Below are positions 1 to 7,928 of a stretch of DNA of 61,914 bases, one piece after another (the stretch's first letter is position 1; each line of letters opens with the position of its first letter). The notes under the pieces are model-generated. The model saw only the letters and a list, made by a program, of their open reading frames with translations, was not told the origin of the DNA and did not search any database. Made by a program: the position numbers and the translations under genes. Source of the stretch: a bacterium (lineage in GTDB: Bacteria; Vulcanimicrobiota; Xenobia; Xenobiales; JADMJV01); contig JAFEBA010000097.1 in the NCBI GenBank assembly GCA_018266105.1, positions 1 through 61,914 on the forward strand. The letters run 5' to 3'.

Positions 1-1
1 G

Positions 2-1780
2 TATCACGATATGGGACTGATCGGATCGATGCTGGGCAGCATCTACCACGGGATTCCGCTGGTCCTGATGGGCCCTCAAGATTTTCTGGCTCGACCTTCT
101 CGCTGGATCCGGGCCATGTCCCACTACGGCGGGACCATCTCCCCGGCCCCGAATTTTGCCTATGAAATCTGTGCCCGCCGAATCCCAGATGAAGAGCTCC
201 AGGACGTGGATCTCTCTCGCTGGCGGGTGGCCCTCAACGGAGCCGAGGCCATTTTGCCGGACACCTTGAGCCGCTTCAGCCAGCGTTACGCTCCGCTGGG
301 CTTTCGCGAAGGGACGCACTTTCCATGCTATGGCCTGGCCGAAGCTTCCCTGGCGGTGGCCTTTTCGCCGTTGCAGCGCGGCCCCAAGTTCGACCGCGTG
401 GACGAAGAGAAGTTGCAGCGCGAAGGCAAAGCCGTGCCCTCACCCCAAGGACATCCCTGGGTGGCCTGCGGCTTTCCTCTAGAGGGCACAGAACTCTCGG
501 TGCGCGATGACAGCGGACGGGAACTGGGCGACCGGCGCCAGGGCAAACTCTTTTTTCGAAGCGGTTCGTCACTTCGGGAATATTACAGAAACAGCGAAGC
601 CACGCGCGAGATCAAATCCGAGGACGGCTGGGTGGACACCGGCGACCTGGCCTATCTGGCCGATGGCGAGCTCTATATCACCGGCCGCGCCAAGGATCTG
701 ATTATCAAAGCCGGCCGCAACCTCTATCCTCAGGATATCGAGGCAGCTGCCACTGAGGTCGAGGGCGTCCGTCGCGGATGCGTGGCCGCCTTTTCCGTGC
801 CCGGCAGTCAGGGCGAACGCCTGGTGGTGGTCTATGAAACCCGCACACCCAGCGCGGCCCTGCGCGATCAGGTGACCCGGGCCGTGACCCAGGCCTGCGG
901 AGTGGGACCGGATGAGGTGAAATCCCTGGCTCCCGGCTCCATTCCCAAAACACCCAGCGGAAAGATTCGACGTTCCGAATGTCGCAAGCTCTTTCAACTG
1001 GGAAAGCTCGGTTACAAGCCCCCGCGCTGGCTGCAGGCGCTTCGCTTACTGCGCCAGGTTCCGCTCAGCCGCTCGCTGCGCGGCCTCTGGACCGCCCTGG
1101 CTCTCTTTGGCGTGATGGGACCACCGGCTTTGATTTTGGCCCGAATCAACGGCGGCCTGGGCCGCCGCAGCCTGGGCCAGGCCGCCCGCCTGGCCCTGAG
1201 CATGCTCGGTGTGCGGCTGAACGTGAAAAGGCAGCCTCAGCAGCAGCCATGCGTGCTGGTCGTCAACCACGCCAGTCTGCTGGACCCTGTGGTGGTCCTG
1301 GCCTCCAGCCCCAAGCCCCTGCTTTTCCTGGTGGCCCCCTGGATCTACAACCATCCGCTGCTGGCCAAGGCTCTTCGTACGATGGGCCACCTCAAGATCA
1401 GCCGTGGCGAAGCCGGTGGGGCGCCTCGACTGGCCCGTGAAATGGTGGAAACAGTGCGCCAGGGGCATACTCTGGCGGCCTTCCCCGAGGGCGGGCTGGA
1501 GACCACTCCCGGTTTACGCGAGTTCAACCTGGGCGTCTTCCAGGTGGCAGCCGAGAACGGTCTCACCATTCAGCCCATGGTGCTGGTGGGCACGCGTCAA
1601 TCCATGCCCTGGCCCACGCTGGTGCCCAAGCCCATGACTTTGGAGGTGGAATTCGGCCCGCCCATGCAGGCCCGCGGTCCGGAACTGGCGGATGCAGTAG
1701 AATTGGCCCGCCAGGCCCGCCAATGGATCGCCGAACGTTGCGGGGAAGACTTGCTCAACCAGCGCTTACGCCGAGAGTAA
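2..1780 (+). CDS. Acyl-AMP ligase fused to PlsC-type acyltransferase (5' truncated)
   Basis: The frame is open from base 2 and begins YHDMGLIG, a core motif of fatty-acyl-AMP/acyl-CoA ligases, so the N-terminal third lies outside the window. The adenylation domain fills about the first 340 visible residues (CYGLAEASLA, DTGDLAYL, then the lysine loop TPSGKIRR). A hydrophobic linker follows, and then a lysophospholipid acyltransferase domain with the catalytic NHASLLD box and AFPEGG motif. By family knowledge it would activate a fatty acid and pass it to a lysophospholipid at the membrane. E. coli Aas has the same two activities in the opposite domain order. It ends two bases before the convergent trpF stop. 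The domains are clear; the acyl substrate and acceptor are not known. Confidence 0.88.
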   Translation, partial: YHDMGLIGSMLGSIYHGIPLVLMGPQDFLARPSRWIRAMSHYGGTISPAPNFAYEICARRIPDEELQDVDLSRWRVALNGAEAILPDTLSRFSQRYAPLGFREGTHFPCYGLAEASLAVAFSPLQRGPKFDRVDEEKLQREGKAVPSPQGHPWVACGFPLEGTELSVRDDSGRELGDRRQGKLFFRSGSSLREYYRNSEATREIKSEDGWVDTGDLAYLADGELYITGRAKDLIIKAGRNLYPQDIEAAATEVEGVRRGCVAAFSVPGSQGERLVVVYETRTPSAALRDQVTRAVTQACGVGPDEVKSLAPGSIPKTPSGKIRRSECRKLFQLGKLGYKPPRWLQALRLLRQVPLSRSLRGLWTALALFGVMGPPALILARINGGLGRRSLGQAARLALSMLGVRLNVKRQPQQQPCVLVVNHASLLDPVVVLASSPKPLLFLVAPWIYNHPLLAKALRTMGHLKISRGEAGGAPRLAREMVETVRQGHTLAAFPEGGLETTPGLREFNLGVFQVAAENGLTIQPMVLVGTRQSMPWPTLVPKPMTLEVEFGPPMQARGPELADAVELARQARQWIAERCGEDLLNQRLRRE

Positions 1781-1781
1781 T

Positions 1782-2369
1782 TTAGACCGAGCGGACGGCC
1801 TCCACAAAGCGCCGCAGGAGCCGTGGGCACTTCTGGCCCGCCGACTCCTCCACGCCGGATGAGACATCCACGCCCAGCGGCCTGACCGTAGCGATCGCCT
1901 GAGCAACATTGTCTGGATTCAAACCACCCGCCAGGTAGAAAGGACGGGGGGGGCGGTGCTGATGCAGCCAGGCCCACTCAAAGGGCTGCCCGTGACCCGG
2001 GCGGGCACCATCCAGCAGGTATTCGTCGGCGGCCAGATCGACCTTCAGATGGTCAGGTTGCGAGACCCTCAAGGCCTTGACGATTCGGGCGCGGCCTGCA
2101 TAGGCGCGCAAGAACTGGTCGCTCTCCTGGCCGTGAAACTGCAGGCAGGGGCAGCCGCGATCGAGCAGTTCTTCCACCAGTGCAGGTTGAGGATCGACAA
2201 GCACGGCCGACCAGAAAAACGAGCTCGATTGGATCAACCGGTCCAGTTGCTGAAGATCCAGCCGACGCGAAGAGGGAGCCAGCACAAACCCGAGGCGGTT
2301 GACGCCCAGTTCCAGGCACAGCTCGATATCGGCGGGGCGCGTCAGCCCGCAGACTTTGATTTCGACCAA
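1782..2369 (-). CDS. trpF: Phosphoribosylanthranilate isomerase
   Basis: This TIM-barrel enzyme converts N-(5'-phosphoribosyl)anthranilate to CdRP in tryptophan synthesis. The N-terminus VEIKVCGLTRP carries the catalytic cysteine, and GVDVSSGVE near the C-terminus carries the catalytic aspartate and phosphate-binding loop. The length (195 aa) is slightly short for the family (about 200-210). The start is TTG, one base after the stop of the upstream membrane-protein gene, so it is probably translated from the kinase-led transcript. The other trp genes seen here (trpB, trpA) are about 45 kb away, so the pathway is scattered. Confidence 0.9.
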   Translation of the reverse strand: MVEIKVCGLTRPADIELCLELGVNRLGFVLAPSSRRLDLQQLDRLIQSSSFFWSAVLVDPQPALVEELLDRGCPCLQFHGQESDQFLRAYAGRARIVKALRVSQPDHLKVDLAADEYLLDGARPGHGQPFEWAWLHQHRPPRPFYLAGGLNPDNVAQAIATVRPLGVDVSSGVEESAGQKCPRLLRRFVEAVRSV

Positions 2370-2370
2370 A

Positions 2371-2754
2371 CTACGATTGCTTCAGTTGATCGCGAATCTG
2401 CTTGAGCGAGGCATTCTCGGCCAGGTCGAGGTGGTTATTCAGGGCGCGCACGCCGTCCACGGTGTCCCAAAAGGCCAGCACCACCAGACCCAGAGTCAAG
2501 CCCAGCACCCCGGCCCAGTAAGTGGCGCTTTGCATCAGCACCTCTTTGGCAACTGGCGCCTGGGGCAGCGGTCCGTGCGAGATCAGGGCTCCCAAAACAC
2601 AGAGCAAGGTCGCTCCCACCAGGCGGCGTCGGGTGCGACGCACCACACCGGTCAGACGGATCGGATTGCGGATCTCGCGGATTCCGAGGGCCAGGCCCAC
2701 CGCAATCAAGAATCCCCCAAAGCAAAGCAAAGTGATGTGATGCACAGTACTTAT
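2371..2754 (-). CDS. Small polytopic membrane protein, possibly AUA-initiated
   Basis: I do not recognise the family. The protein has three hydrophobic segments (roughly residues 6-24, 42-58 and 78-96), a basic loop (RRTRRR) between the first two, and a polar, probably cytoplasmic C-terminal tail with helical character. No ATG, and no GTG or TTG with a good ribosome site, precedes the first membrane segment. GGGGAG followed by 7 nt and ATA at 2754-2752 is the best-spaced initiation signal and gives 127 aa. Alternatives are TTG at 2784 (137 aa, directly after the kinase stop) or GTG at 2745. It lies between the kinase and trpF genes on the same strand. Its function is unknown. Confidence 0.6.
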   Translation of the reverse strand: MSTVHHITLLCFGGFLIAVGLALGIREIRNPIRLTGVVRRTRRRLVGATLLCVLGALISHGPLPQAPVAKEVLMQSATYWAGVLGLTLGLVVLAFWDTVDGVRALNNHLDLAENASLKQIRDQLKQS

Positions 2755-2784
2755 AAGGTTACTCCCCAGCCCGGAATGTGTCAA

Positions 2785-4275
2785 TTAACCGGCGTTGAGC
2801 ACTCGATAGACCTGAATCGGCTCGCGCCGTCCCCTGACAAACAACGAACGCAAGGGTTCGGTGGTCAGGTGGGTGCTGTTGCCCAGCGAAGTCTCGCTCA
2901 CCAGGGTGTCGTCCGGCAGTTTGCGCGACAGTCGTTCCAGACGGGCCGCTCCGTGCATCAGCTCCTGCTTGGCCATCTCTTCCCAGCTGTCGCCAGCTCC
3001 CCGTTTGGGCAGCTCGCCGCCAAAAACTCCGGCCGACACGGTCGGCGAAGTAATGAGGCTGTAACGGCTGAGAACAGCCTGCACGCGCGAGCGCATCGTC
3101 TGAGCCGACTGCACCGCCCGACTGCCGTGGTCGGCACCGCAAAACGCGGCCACAATCCTGGTGCCGTAGCGATCCAACATTTTGCCGGCGTGGTCGCGCA
3201 CGCAGTGTTCCAGCTCGTCGATCAACACCGATTCCAGCTCGGTGGTTTCCAGCGGGTTACGGTCACGAGTAAACATGGTGAAGTTGGGAATGTCGGCCGC
3301 CAGCACGCTGACGGCGTCGCCATCAGAGGGCTCGGTGTTGGAATTGGAGGACATGGAAGGCATCTGCAAAGCCATCGGCACCGCTGTAGCCGCGGGCAGC
3401 TGGCTCAAGCTGGCCACCATCGAAACGGCTTCCATGATGGCCGTTTCCTCGCCCTTCAAAGAACGCCGGACGCCCGCCACCAGGCCTTTGAGCACGCGGG
3501 CATTGGCCGGCCTCTGGGCCGGCTTCTTTTCCATCAATTGAAGAACCAGACGCTCCATCTCGACCGGAATGTCCGGGTTGAGTGAGCGAGGCGGCTTGGG
3601 AGCCTCATGCACATGCATATAAAGGATCGAAGCCGGCTCGTCGGCCGTAAACGGAATGCTGCCGGTCAAAGCTTCGTAGAGAATGACGCCAATCGCGTAA
3701 AGGTCGCTGCGTTCGTCGGCGGGCTTGCCGGCCGCTTGCTCCGGAGCCATATAGGAGCAGGTCCCCAAAGCCGAGCCGGACCGGGTCAGGTGGGAGATCT
3801 CCGGAATCCGTACTCGAGCCAGACCAAAGTCCAGAATCTTCACGCGCCCTTCGGGAGTGACCACAATGTTGTCCGGCTTCAGATCCCGGTGGACCACCCC
3901 GCGGTCGTGCGCGTGGGCCAGCGATTCGCAGAGCTCGTCGCAGATGTCCAACAGGCGGAACGCATCCGGGCGCTCGCGGCGAATATAGCGCCGGAGCGAA
4001 ACTCCGTTGATCAACTCCATCACCAGATAGGGCCGCACGTCATCCACGAAATCCATGGTGCGCACGATACCGGGGTGATTTAACATTCCGGCCGCCCTGG
4101 CCTCGCGAGCGAAGCGACGCCGGGCGTGTTTGGACTCAGCCAGATCACGGCGCAGGATCTTGACAGCGACATCTCGGTTGGTCGCTAAATCAATTGCTCG
4201 GTAGACCGAGCCCATGCCGCCTTCACCCAGTTTGAGTTCCAGCTGGTAACGTTCATTTAGAACTTTTCTGGACAT
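2785..4275 (-). CDS. Ser/Thr protein kinase with degenerate class III cyclase-like domain
   Basis: The Hanks-type kinase domain covers residues 10-270: glycine loop GEGGMG (17-22), catalytic Lys39, HRD at 129-131 with DLKPDN, DFG at 149-151 and APE at 177-179, all intact. After a Ser/Met/Pro-rich linker, residues 320-490 resemble the adenylate/guanylate cyclase fold (VLAADIPNFTMFT, DRYGTRIVAAF, SAGVFGG). The first metal aspartate is kept (D328). The second, normally in the GD pair, is Thr372, and the usual N-x-A-x-R motif is altered. The tail is therefore probably a regulatory pseudo-cyclase. There is no transmembrane segment. ATG follows GAGGA by 7 nt. It leads a minus-strand unit with a membrane protein and trpF. 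Confidence 0.9.
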   Translation of the reverse strand: MSRKVLNERYQLELKLGEGGMGSVYRAIDLATNRDVAVKILRRDLAESKHARRRFAREARAAGMLNHPGIVRTMDFVDDVRPYLVMELINGVSLRRYIRRERPDAFRLLDICDELCESLAHAHDRGVVHRDLKPDNIVVTPEGRVKILDFGLARVRIPEISHLTRSGSALGTCSYMAPEQAAGKPADERSDLYAIGVILYEALTGSIPFTADEPASILYMHVHEAPKPPRSLNPDIPVEMERLVLQLMEKKPAQRPANARVLKGLVAGVRRSLKGEETAIMEAVSMVASLSQLPAATAVPMALQMPSMSSNSNTEPSDGDAVSVLAADIPNFTMFTRDRNPLETTELESVLIDELEHCVRDHAGKMLDRYGTRIVAAFCGADHGSRAVQSAQTMRSRVQAVLSRYSLITSPTVSAGVFGGELPKRGAGDSWEEMAKQELMHGAARLERLSRKLPDDTLVSETSLGNSTHLTTEPLRSLFVRGRREPIQVYRVLNAG

Positions 4276-4476
4276 TCATCAATCCTCGCGGCGAGGTTCT
4301 GGAGCAAACTAGAAAATCCTTCAATTTCAATCAACTAGATCGAAGGCCTGAAGGCCTGGCCGGAAAACTCCCTTGCCGTTTGCCAGAGGCCTCTCCAGCC
4401 ATCAACTCTGCGTTGCAAATCGTGGAAATTCCATCCTCCTAGGATCCTTGGCGACCGCGTTGTATCCGTCCATCAA

Positions 4477-5799
4477 GTGAGCTTCAACTCCCACCGCCAA
4501 AAAATGCACCAGGCAGGTCTGGCCGATTGGCAGATCGAGCGCTTCGCTTGCGATTTTGAGCGTCTGCAAAGGGGGTCTGAGGCCTTCCTGTCCGAGTCCG
4601 AGCTCAGCCCGCTGGAAGCGGCTCCTCAACTGCAAGAATTACCCGCTTGCGATTGGGGAGAAAGTCTGGCCCGGACCGTCATCATCAAGCTGAATGGGGG
4701 CCTGGGCACCAGCATGGGCCTGGAAACCCCAAAAGGCCTGCTGCCCGTTCGGGAGGGCAAAAGTTTCCTGGATCTCACCCGAGCTCAGGTGGAACACCTG
4801 CGCTCGTTAAGTGGAAGCGGCTTGCCGCTCCTGCTGATGAACAGCTTTCACACCCGCTCCGCCAGCCTGGCTTCTCTGCATGGCTTTGGCAATGCCTCGC
4901 TGCCTCTGGACTTTCTCCAATCCAAGATTCCTAAAGTCCGCCAGGACAATCTTGAGCCCGTGGACTTTCCAACCCAACCTGAACTGGAGTGGTGCCCGCC
5001 CGGCCACGGCGAGATTTACGCCTCCCTGCGCGGAACGGGTATGCTCGAACAGCTCTTGCAGGCGGGCTATCGCTACGCATTCGTGTCCAATATCGACAAC
5101 CTGGGAGCCACCCTGGATCCGGCCTTGCTGCATTGGTTCAGCCAGAGTGGCCTGGATCTCGCCATGGAAGTCACTGCTCGAACCGAGCAGGACAAAAAGG
5201 GCGGCCACCTGGCACGCTTGCAGTCGGGCGGGCTCTGTCTGCGCGAACGCTCGCAGTGCGCCGCCAACGACCTGGCGGCCTTCGAAGACATCGCCAGGCA
5301 CCGTCTCTTCAACACCAACAACCTCTGGCTGAACCTGCAATCGCTGCAACAGCAGCCTCTGCCTCAGTTGCCATTGATCATCAATCGCAAGACGGTTGAT
5401 CCCACTGACCCCGGCTCCACGCCGGTCTACCAGCTCGAATCCGCGATGGGGGCCGCGATCGCTTGCTTTGAACGCACCCAGGCCATCCAGGTGCCCCGGT
5501 CCCGTTTCCTGCCGGTCAAAACCCTGAGTGACCTGCTACTGCTGCGCAGCGACCTGTATCGCCTGGATGAGTGCAGCCGGCTGCAGGTGGTGAGCCGACG
5601 AACACTGCCTCAAATCAAGCTGGACAGTCGCTACTACGGAACCTACGAGGATTTTGAGAAACGCTTTGGGAGTGTGCCCGGGCTGCTCAATTGTGAGTCT
5701 CTCAGCCTGGAGGGCGATATTCGTTTCGGACCTGGGGTGCGTCTGGAGGGAACCGTGAATCTAAGCAACTCGGGCCCGGAACCCCTTCTTTTAACTTGA
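4477..5799 (+). CDS. UTP--glucose-1-phosphate uridylyltransferase, UDPGP family
   Basis: The enzyme makes UDP-glucose from UTP and glucose-1-phosphate. The family signature LNGGLGTSMG with the following K-GLLPV is present near residues 70-85. FVSNIDNLGATLD (nucleotide binding) and NTNNLWL also match the UGP2-like class, which is the eukaryotic-type fold and unrelated to GalU. The 440 aa length and the C-terminal beta-helix-like region fit. The GTG start at 4477 has no convincing ribosome site; ATG at 4504 is an alternative that removes nine residues. It is followed closely by coaD. UDP-glucose may feed the glycosyltransferase-like proteins at 29-33 kb, but that is only inference. Confidence 0.87.
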   Translation: MSFNSHRQKMHQAGLADWQIERFACDFERLQRGSEAFLSESELSPLEAAPQLQELPACDWGESLARTVIIKLNGGLGTSMGLETPKGLLPVREGKSFLDLTRAQVEHLRSLSGSGLPLLLMNSFHTRSASLASLHGFGNASLPLDFLQSKIPKVRQDNLEPVDFPTQPELEWCPPGHGEIYASLRGTGMLEQLLQAGYRYAFVSNIDNLGATLDPALLHWFSQSGLDLAMEVTARTEQDKKGGHLARLQSGGLCLRERSQCAANDLAAFEDIARHRLFNTNNLWLNLQSLQQQPLPQLPLIINRKTVDPTDPGSTPVYQLESAMGAAIACFERTQAIQVPRSRFLPVKTLSDLLLLRSDLYRLDECSRLQVVSRRTLPQIKLDSRYYGTYEDFEKRFGSVPGLLNCESLSLEGDIRFGPGVRLEGTVNLSNSGPEPLLLT

Positions 5800-5836
5800 C
5801 AAAATTCTCAATTTGTTTTTGAGTACAATTCAAGCA

Positions 5837-6325
5837 ATGCGTGCTTGTTACCCTGGTAGCTTTGATCCCTTAACCCTTGGCCACCTCGACATCATCGAGC
5901 GGGCGGCTCCTTTGTGCGCGCATTTGACAGTGGCCGTCGTGCACAACCCCTCCAAGCAGACCCTCTTCAGCCTGGCCGAGCGTCAGCAAATCCTGGAAAA
6001 CCAGTTGGCCCATCTCGGCAACGTTTCGGTCGACCATTTCTCGGGTTTGCTGGTCGAGTATGTCAGAAAAATGGACTATCAAGCCGTTGTGCGGGGCTTG
6101 CGGGACAGTTCCGATGCCCCCATTGAACTCCAGATGGCCCGACTCAACCGGGAAATGTTGCCCCACTGCGAAACACTGATGCTGGCTGCGGCCGGGCATC
6201 TTTCCCACGTCAGCTCCTCCTTTGTCCGGGAGATTGCTCGTTTGGGCGGGCCAATCGATCAATTAGTAACGCCTTTTGTGGCAGCTCAGGTGAAGCAAAA
6301 ACTCACGTCGAAGGAAGCCTCATGA
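5837..6325 (+). CDS. coaD: Phosphopantetheine adenylyltransferase
   Basis: This enzyme carries out the penultimate step of coenzyme A synthesis, transferring AMP from ATP to 4'-phosphopantetheine. The start is placed at ATG 5837 because the family begins just before the nucleotide-binding motif: CYPGSFDPLTLGHLD, with the T/HxGH signature, starts at residue 3. The second signature is SSSFVREI, the ISSTxxR equivalent. The length is 162 aa, typical of the family. No clear Shine-Dalgarno sequence precedes it. The stop overlaps the next gene in an ATGA, so the two are translationally coupled. Confidence 0.93.
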   Translation: MRACYPGSFDPLTLGHLDIIERAAPLCAHLTVAVVHNPSKQTLFSLAERQQILENQLAHLGNVSVDHFSGLLVEYVRKMDYQAVVRGLRDSSDAPIELQMARLNREMLPHCETLMLAAAGHLSHVSSSFVREIARLGGPIDQLVTPFVAAQVKQKLTSKEAS

Positions 6326-6843
6326 ATATCTACGCCGTGCTCGAGAGCCTGCAAAGGGAAGTCACCGAAAGCAAGCCGCTGCCCTGGCCTCTCCAGGAAA
6401 AGTCGGTGGTGGACCGCGAGCGCTTGCTGAAGATTCTCGACAAAACCAGGGATGCGCTGCCGGAAGAAGTCAAGCAGGCTCGCTGGATCTCCCGCGAGAC
6501 CGAGAGAATTGCGGCCGAGTCCTCATCTCGAGCCGACCGCGTGGTGCGAGATGCCCAATCCAAAGGCCGCGAGATTCTGCGTGCGGCCGAAGACGAGATG
6601 GAGCGACTGCTCTCCAAGGAAGAAGTCTATGTTCGGGCCCGCGAAGAGGCTCAAAAGCTGATCGAGGAAGCTCGCCAGGAAGCCAGGCGAACCAGGGAGG
6701 ATGCCGACCGTTACGCGCGCGAAACCAGACAAGATGCGGAACGCTACGCGATGAAAGTGCTCAACGGTATGGAGGGAGAACTCAACCGGATCCTGACCAT
6801 CATCAAAAAGGGTCAGGCTTCCCTGGGCGCGGCTGGAGAATAG
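6322..6843 (+). CDS. Coiled-coil protein downstream of coaD
   Basis: The 173-residue protein is almost entirely predicted alpha helix, rich in Glu, Arg and Ala. Heptad-like runs from about residue 50 to 155 (repeated AREEA, AREDADRYA and ARETRQDAERYA patterns) resemble the stalk of ATP synthase subunit b or DivIVA-like proteins. No transmembrane segment is present. It starts at an ATGA overlap with coaD. Coiled-coil proteins of this sort recur beside coaD in several Gram-positive-type genomes, usually without assigned function. I do not assign one. Confidence 0.75.
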   Translation: MNIYAVLESLQREVTESKPLPWPLQEKSVVDRERLLKILDKTRDALPEEVKQARWISRETERIAAESSSRADRVVRDAQSKGREILRAAEDEMERLLSKEEVYVRAREEAQKLIEEARQEARRTREDADRYARETRQDAERYAMKVLNGMEGELNRILTIIKKGQASLGAAGE

Positions 6844-6869
6844 ATGAAGCGGGCTTCCAGGAGACTTTC

Positions 6870-7847
6870 ATAAAAGGTCAGCTCCAACTGATCATTCGCG
6901 GGCTGCTCCTGGGACTGTGCGTAGGGGTCGTGGCCTGGTTACCGATCCCCAATCACACTGTGCTTTTACCGGGACCAGCGGTGGTCACCGCCGACCAGGT
7001 GGATGTCGAAGATCACCCTCGTCCGATGGACCCCGGCGAGTATTTCATCACCACAGTCTACCAACGTCCGGCCACCACCTGGTGGGCTCTGCGGGCGCTC
7101 TTGCAAAGCGATTGGAGTCTGGTTCCCTCCGCTCCCGAGCGGCCGCGTAGCCAGACCAACCTTTACGAAGACGCCGAACACGAGATTCTGCGCCGGGTCG
7201 TCTACCACATTTGCGGCATTGAGCCAACCGTGGTGGTCACCATATTGGACTTAACTCCGGACAGCCCGTTGCGAGGGAAAGTGGACCCGGGAGACCGCGT
7301 CTTTTCGGTGGCCGGCGTGCCCCTGCGCATGGTACGCCAGGTACGGGAGATTGTGCAAAGCCAGCCACCCCAAGATGCCGTCCCCCTGAAGCTGGTCAAA
7401 CCGGACGGCCGAGTCTATGGTCTGGAGGTTGTCCCCAAGCCCATCCGGGGTTTGAATGGAGAGCGAGGCCTGGGATTGCTGCTTTCAGGCCACGAAGAAT
7501 CGGAGAACCTGCCCAAGATTCGCTTCCACTCCGGCTCCTACGAAGGCAATTCTTCCGACTTGATTCTGGGCCTGGATATCTGTGAGCGACTGCTCAATCT
7601 CGACCTGCGCCGGGGGCGCCGAGTGGCTGGTTCTGGCGGATTGGACCTGGAAGGCAACCTGACTTCGGTCCGTGGCCTGCGTCAGAAGTTCAGTTGTGCT
7701 CGCCAGGCCAAAGCCGACCTCTTTTTCGTGCCGGCTGAGGACGTAGCGCAACTGCAGGGTCTGGACTTTAACGCCAGCCACCCGCGGATTGTACCGATTC
7801 ATAGCCTGAGCGAGGCGATTTACTGGCTACAAAGGCCCAAGCCATGA
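6870..7847 (+). CDS. PDZ/Lon-like serine protease (YlbL/SepM family), possibly AUA-initiated
   Basis: The layout is an N-terminal membrane segment (GLLLGLCVGVVAWLP), a domain ending in a PDZ-like stretch (DSPLRGKVDPGDRVFSVAG), and a Lon-type proteolytic domain. The Lon Ser/Lys dyad appears kept: a serine in EGNSSDL, about residue 228, and Lys273 in GLRQKF. The family cleaves extracytoplasmic peptides. The membrane segment begins upstream of the first ordinary start (GTG 6930), which would cut it in half. Reading from ATA 6870, six bases after AGGAG, gives 325 aa, near the family length of about 340. An ATG at 6844, directly after the previous stop, opens only nine codons (ending TAA) in another frame, so a frameshift is an alternative explanation. 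Confidence 0.8.
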   Translation: MKGQLQLIIRGLLLGLCVGVVAWLPIPNHTVLLPGPAVVTADQVDVEDHPRPMDPGEYFITTVYQRPATTWWALRALLQSDWSLVPSAPERPRSQTNLYEDAEHEILRRVVYHICGIEPTVVVTILDLTPDSPLRGKVDPGDRVFSVAGVPLRMVRQVREIVQSQPPQDAVPLKLVKPDGRVYGLEVVPKPIRGLNGERGLGLLLSGHEESENLPKIRFHSGSYEGNSSDLILGLDICERLLNLDLRRGRRVAGSGGLDLEGNLTSVRGLRQKFSCARQAKADLFFVPAEDVAQLQGLDFNASHPRIVPIHSLSEAIYWLQRPKP

Positions 7848-7928
7848 GGGGCGGCAGGGAATTGTTTCTTGGGGAGGGAAACCTGACTTGGTATCTATCC
7901 TCAGGAAACCAATGGAACCAAGTACAGA

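Noticed and set aside
2299..3585. 428-codon open frame on the plus strand opposite the kinase gene
   Set aside because: The minus-strand kinase has intact catalytic motifs; the plus frame is His/Gln/Arg-rich and has no recognisable domain, as expected of a codon-bias shadow.
5796..5829. TTGACA ... TACAAT promoter before coaD
   Set aside because: The spacer is 22 bases, too long for sigma-70, and TACAAT is only eight bases from ATG.
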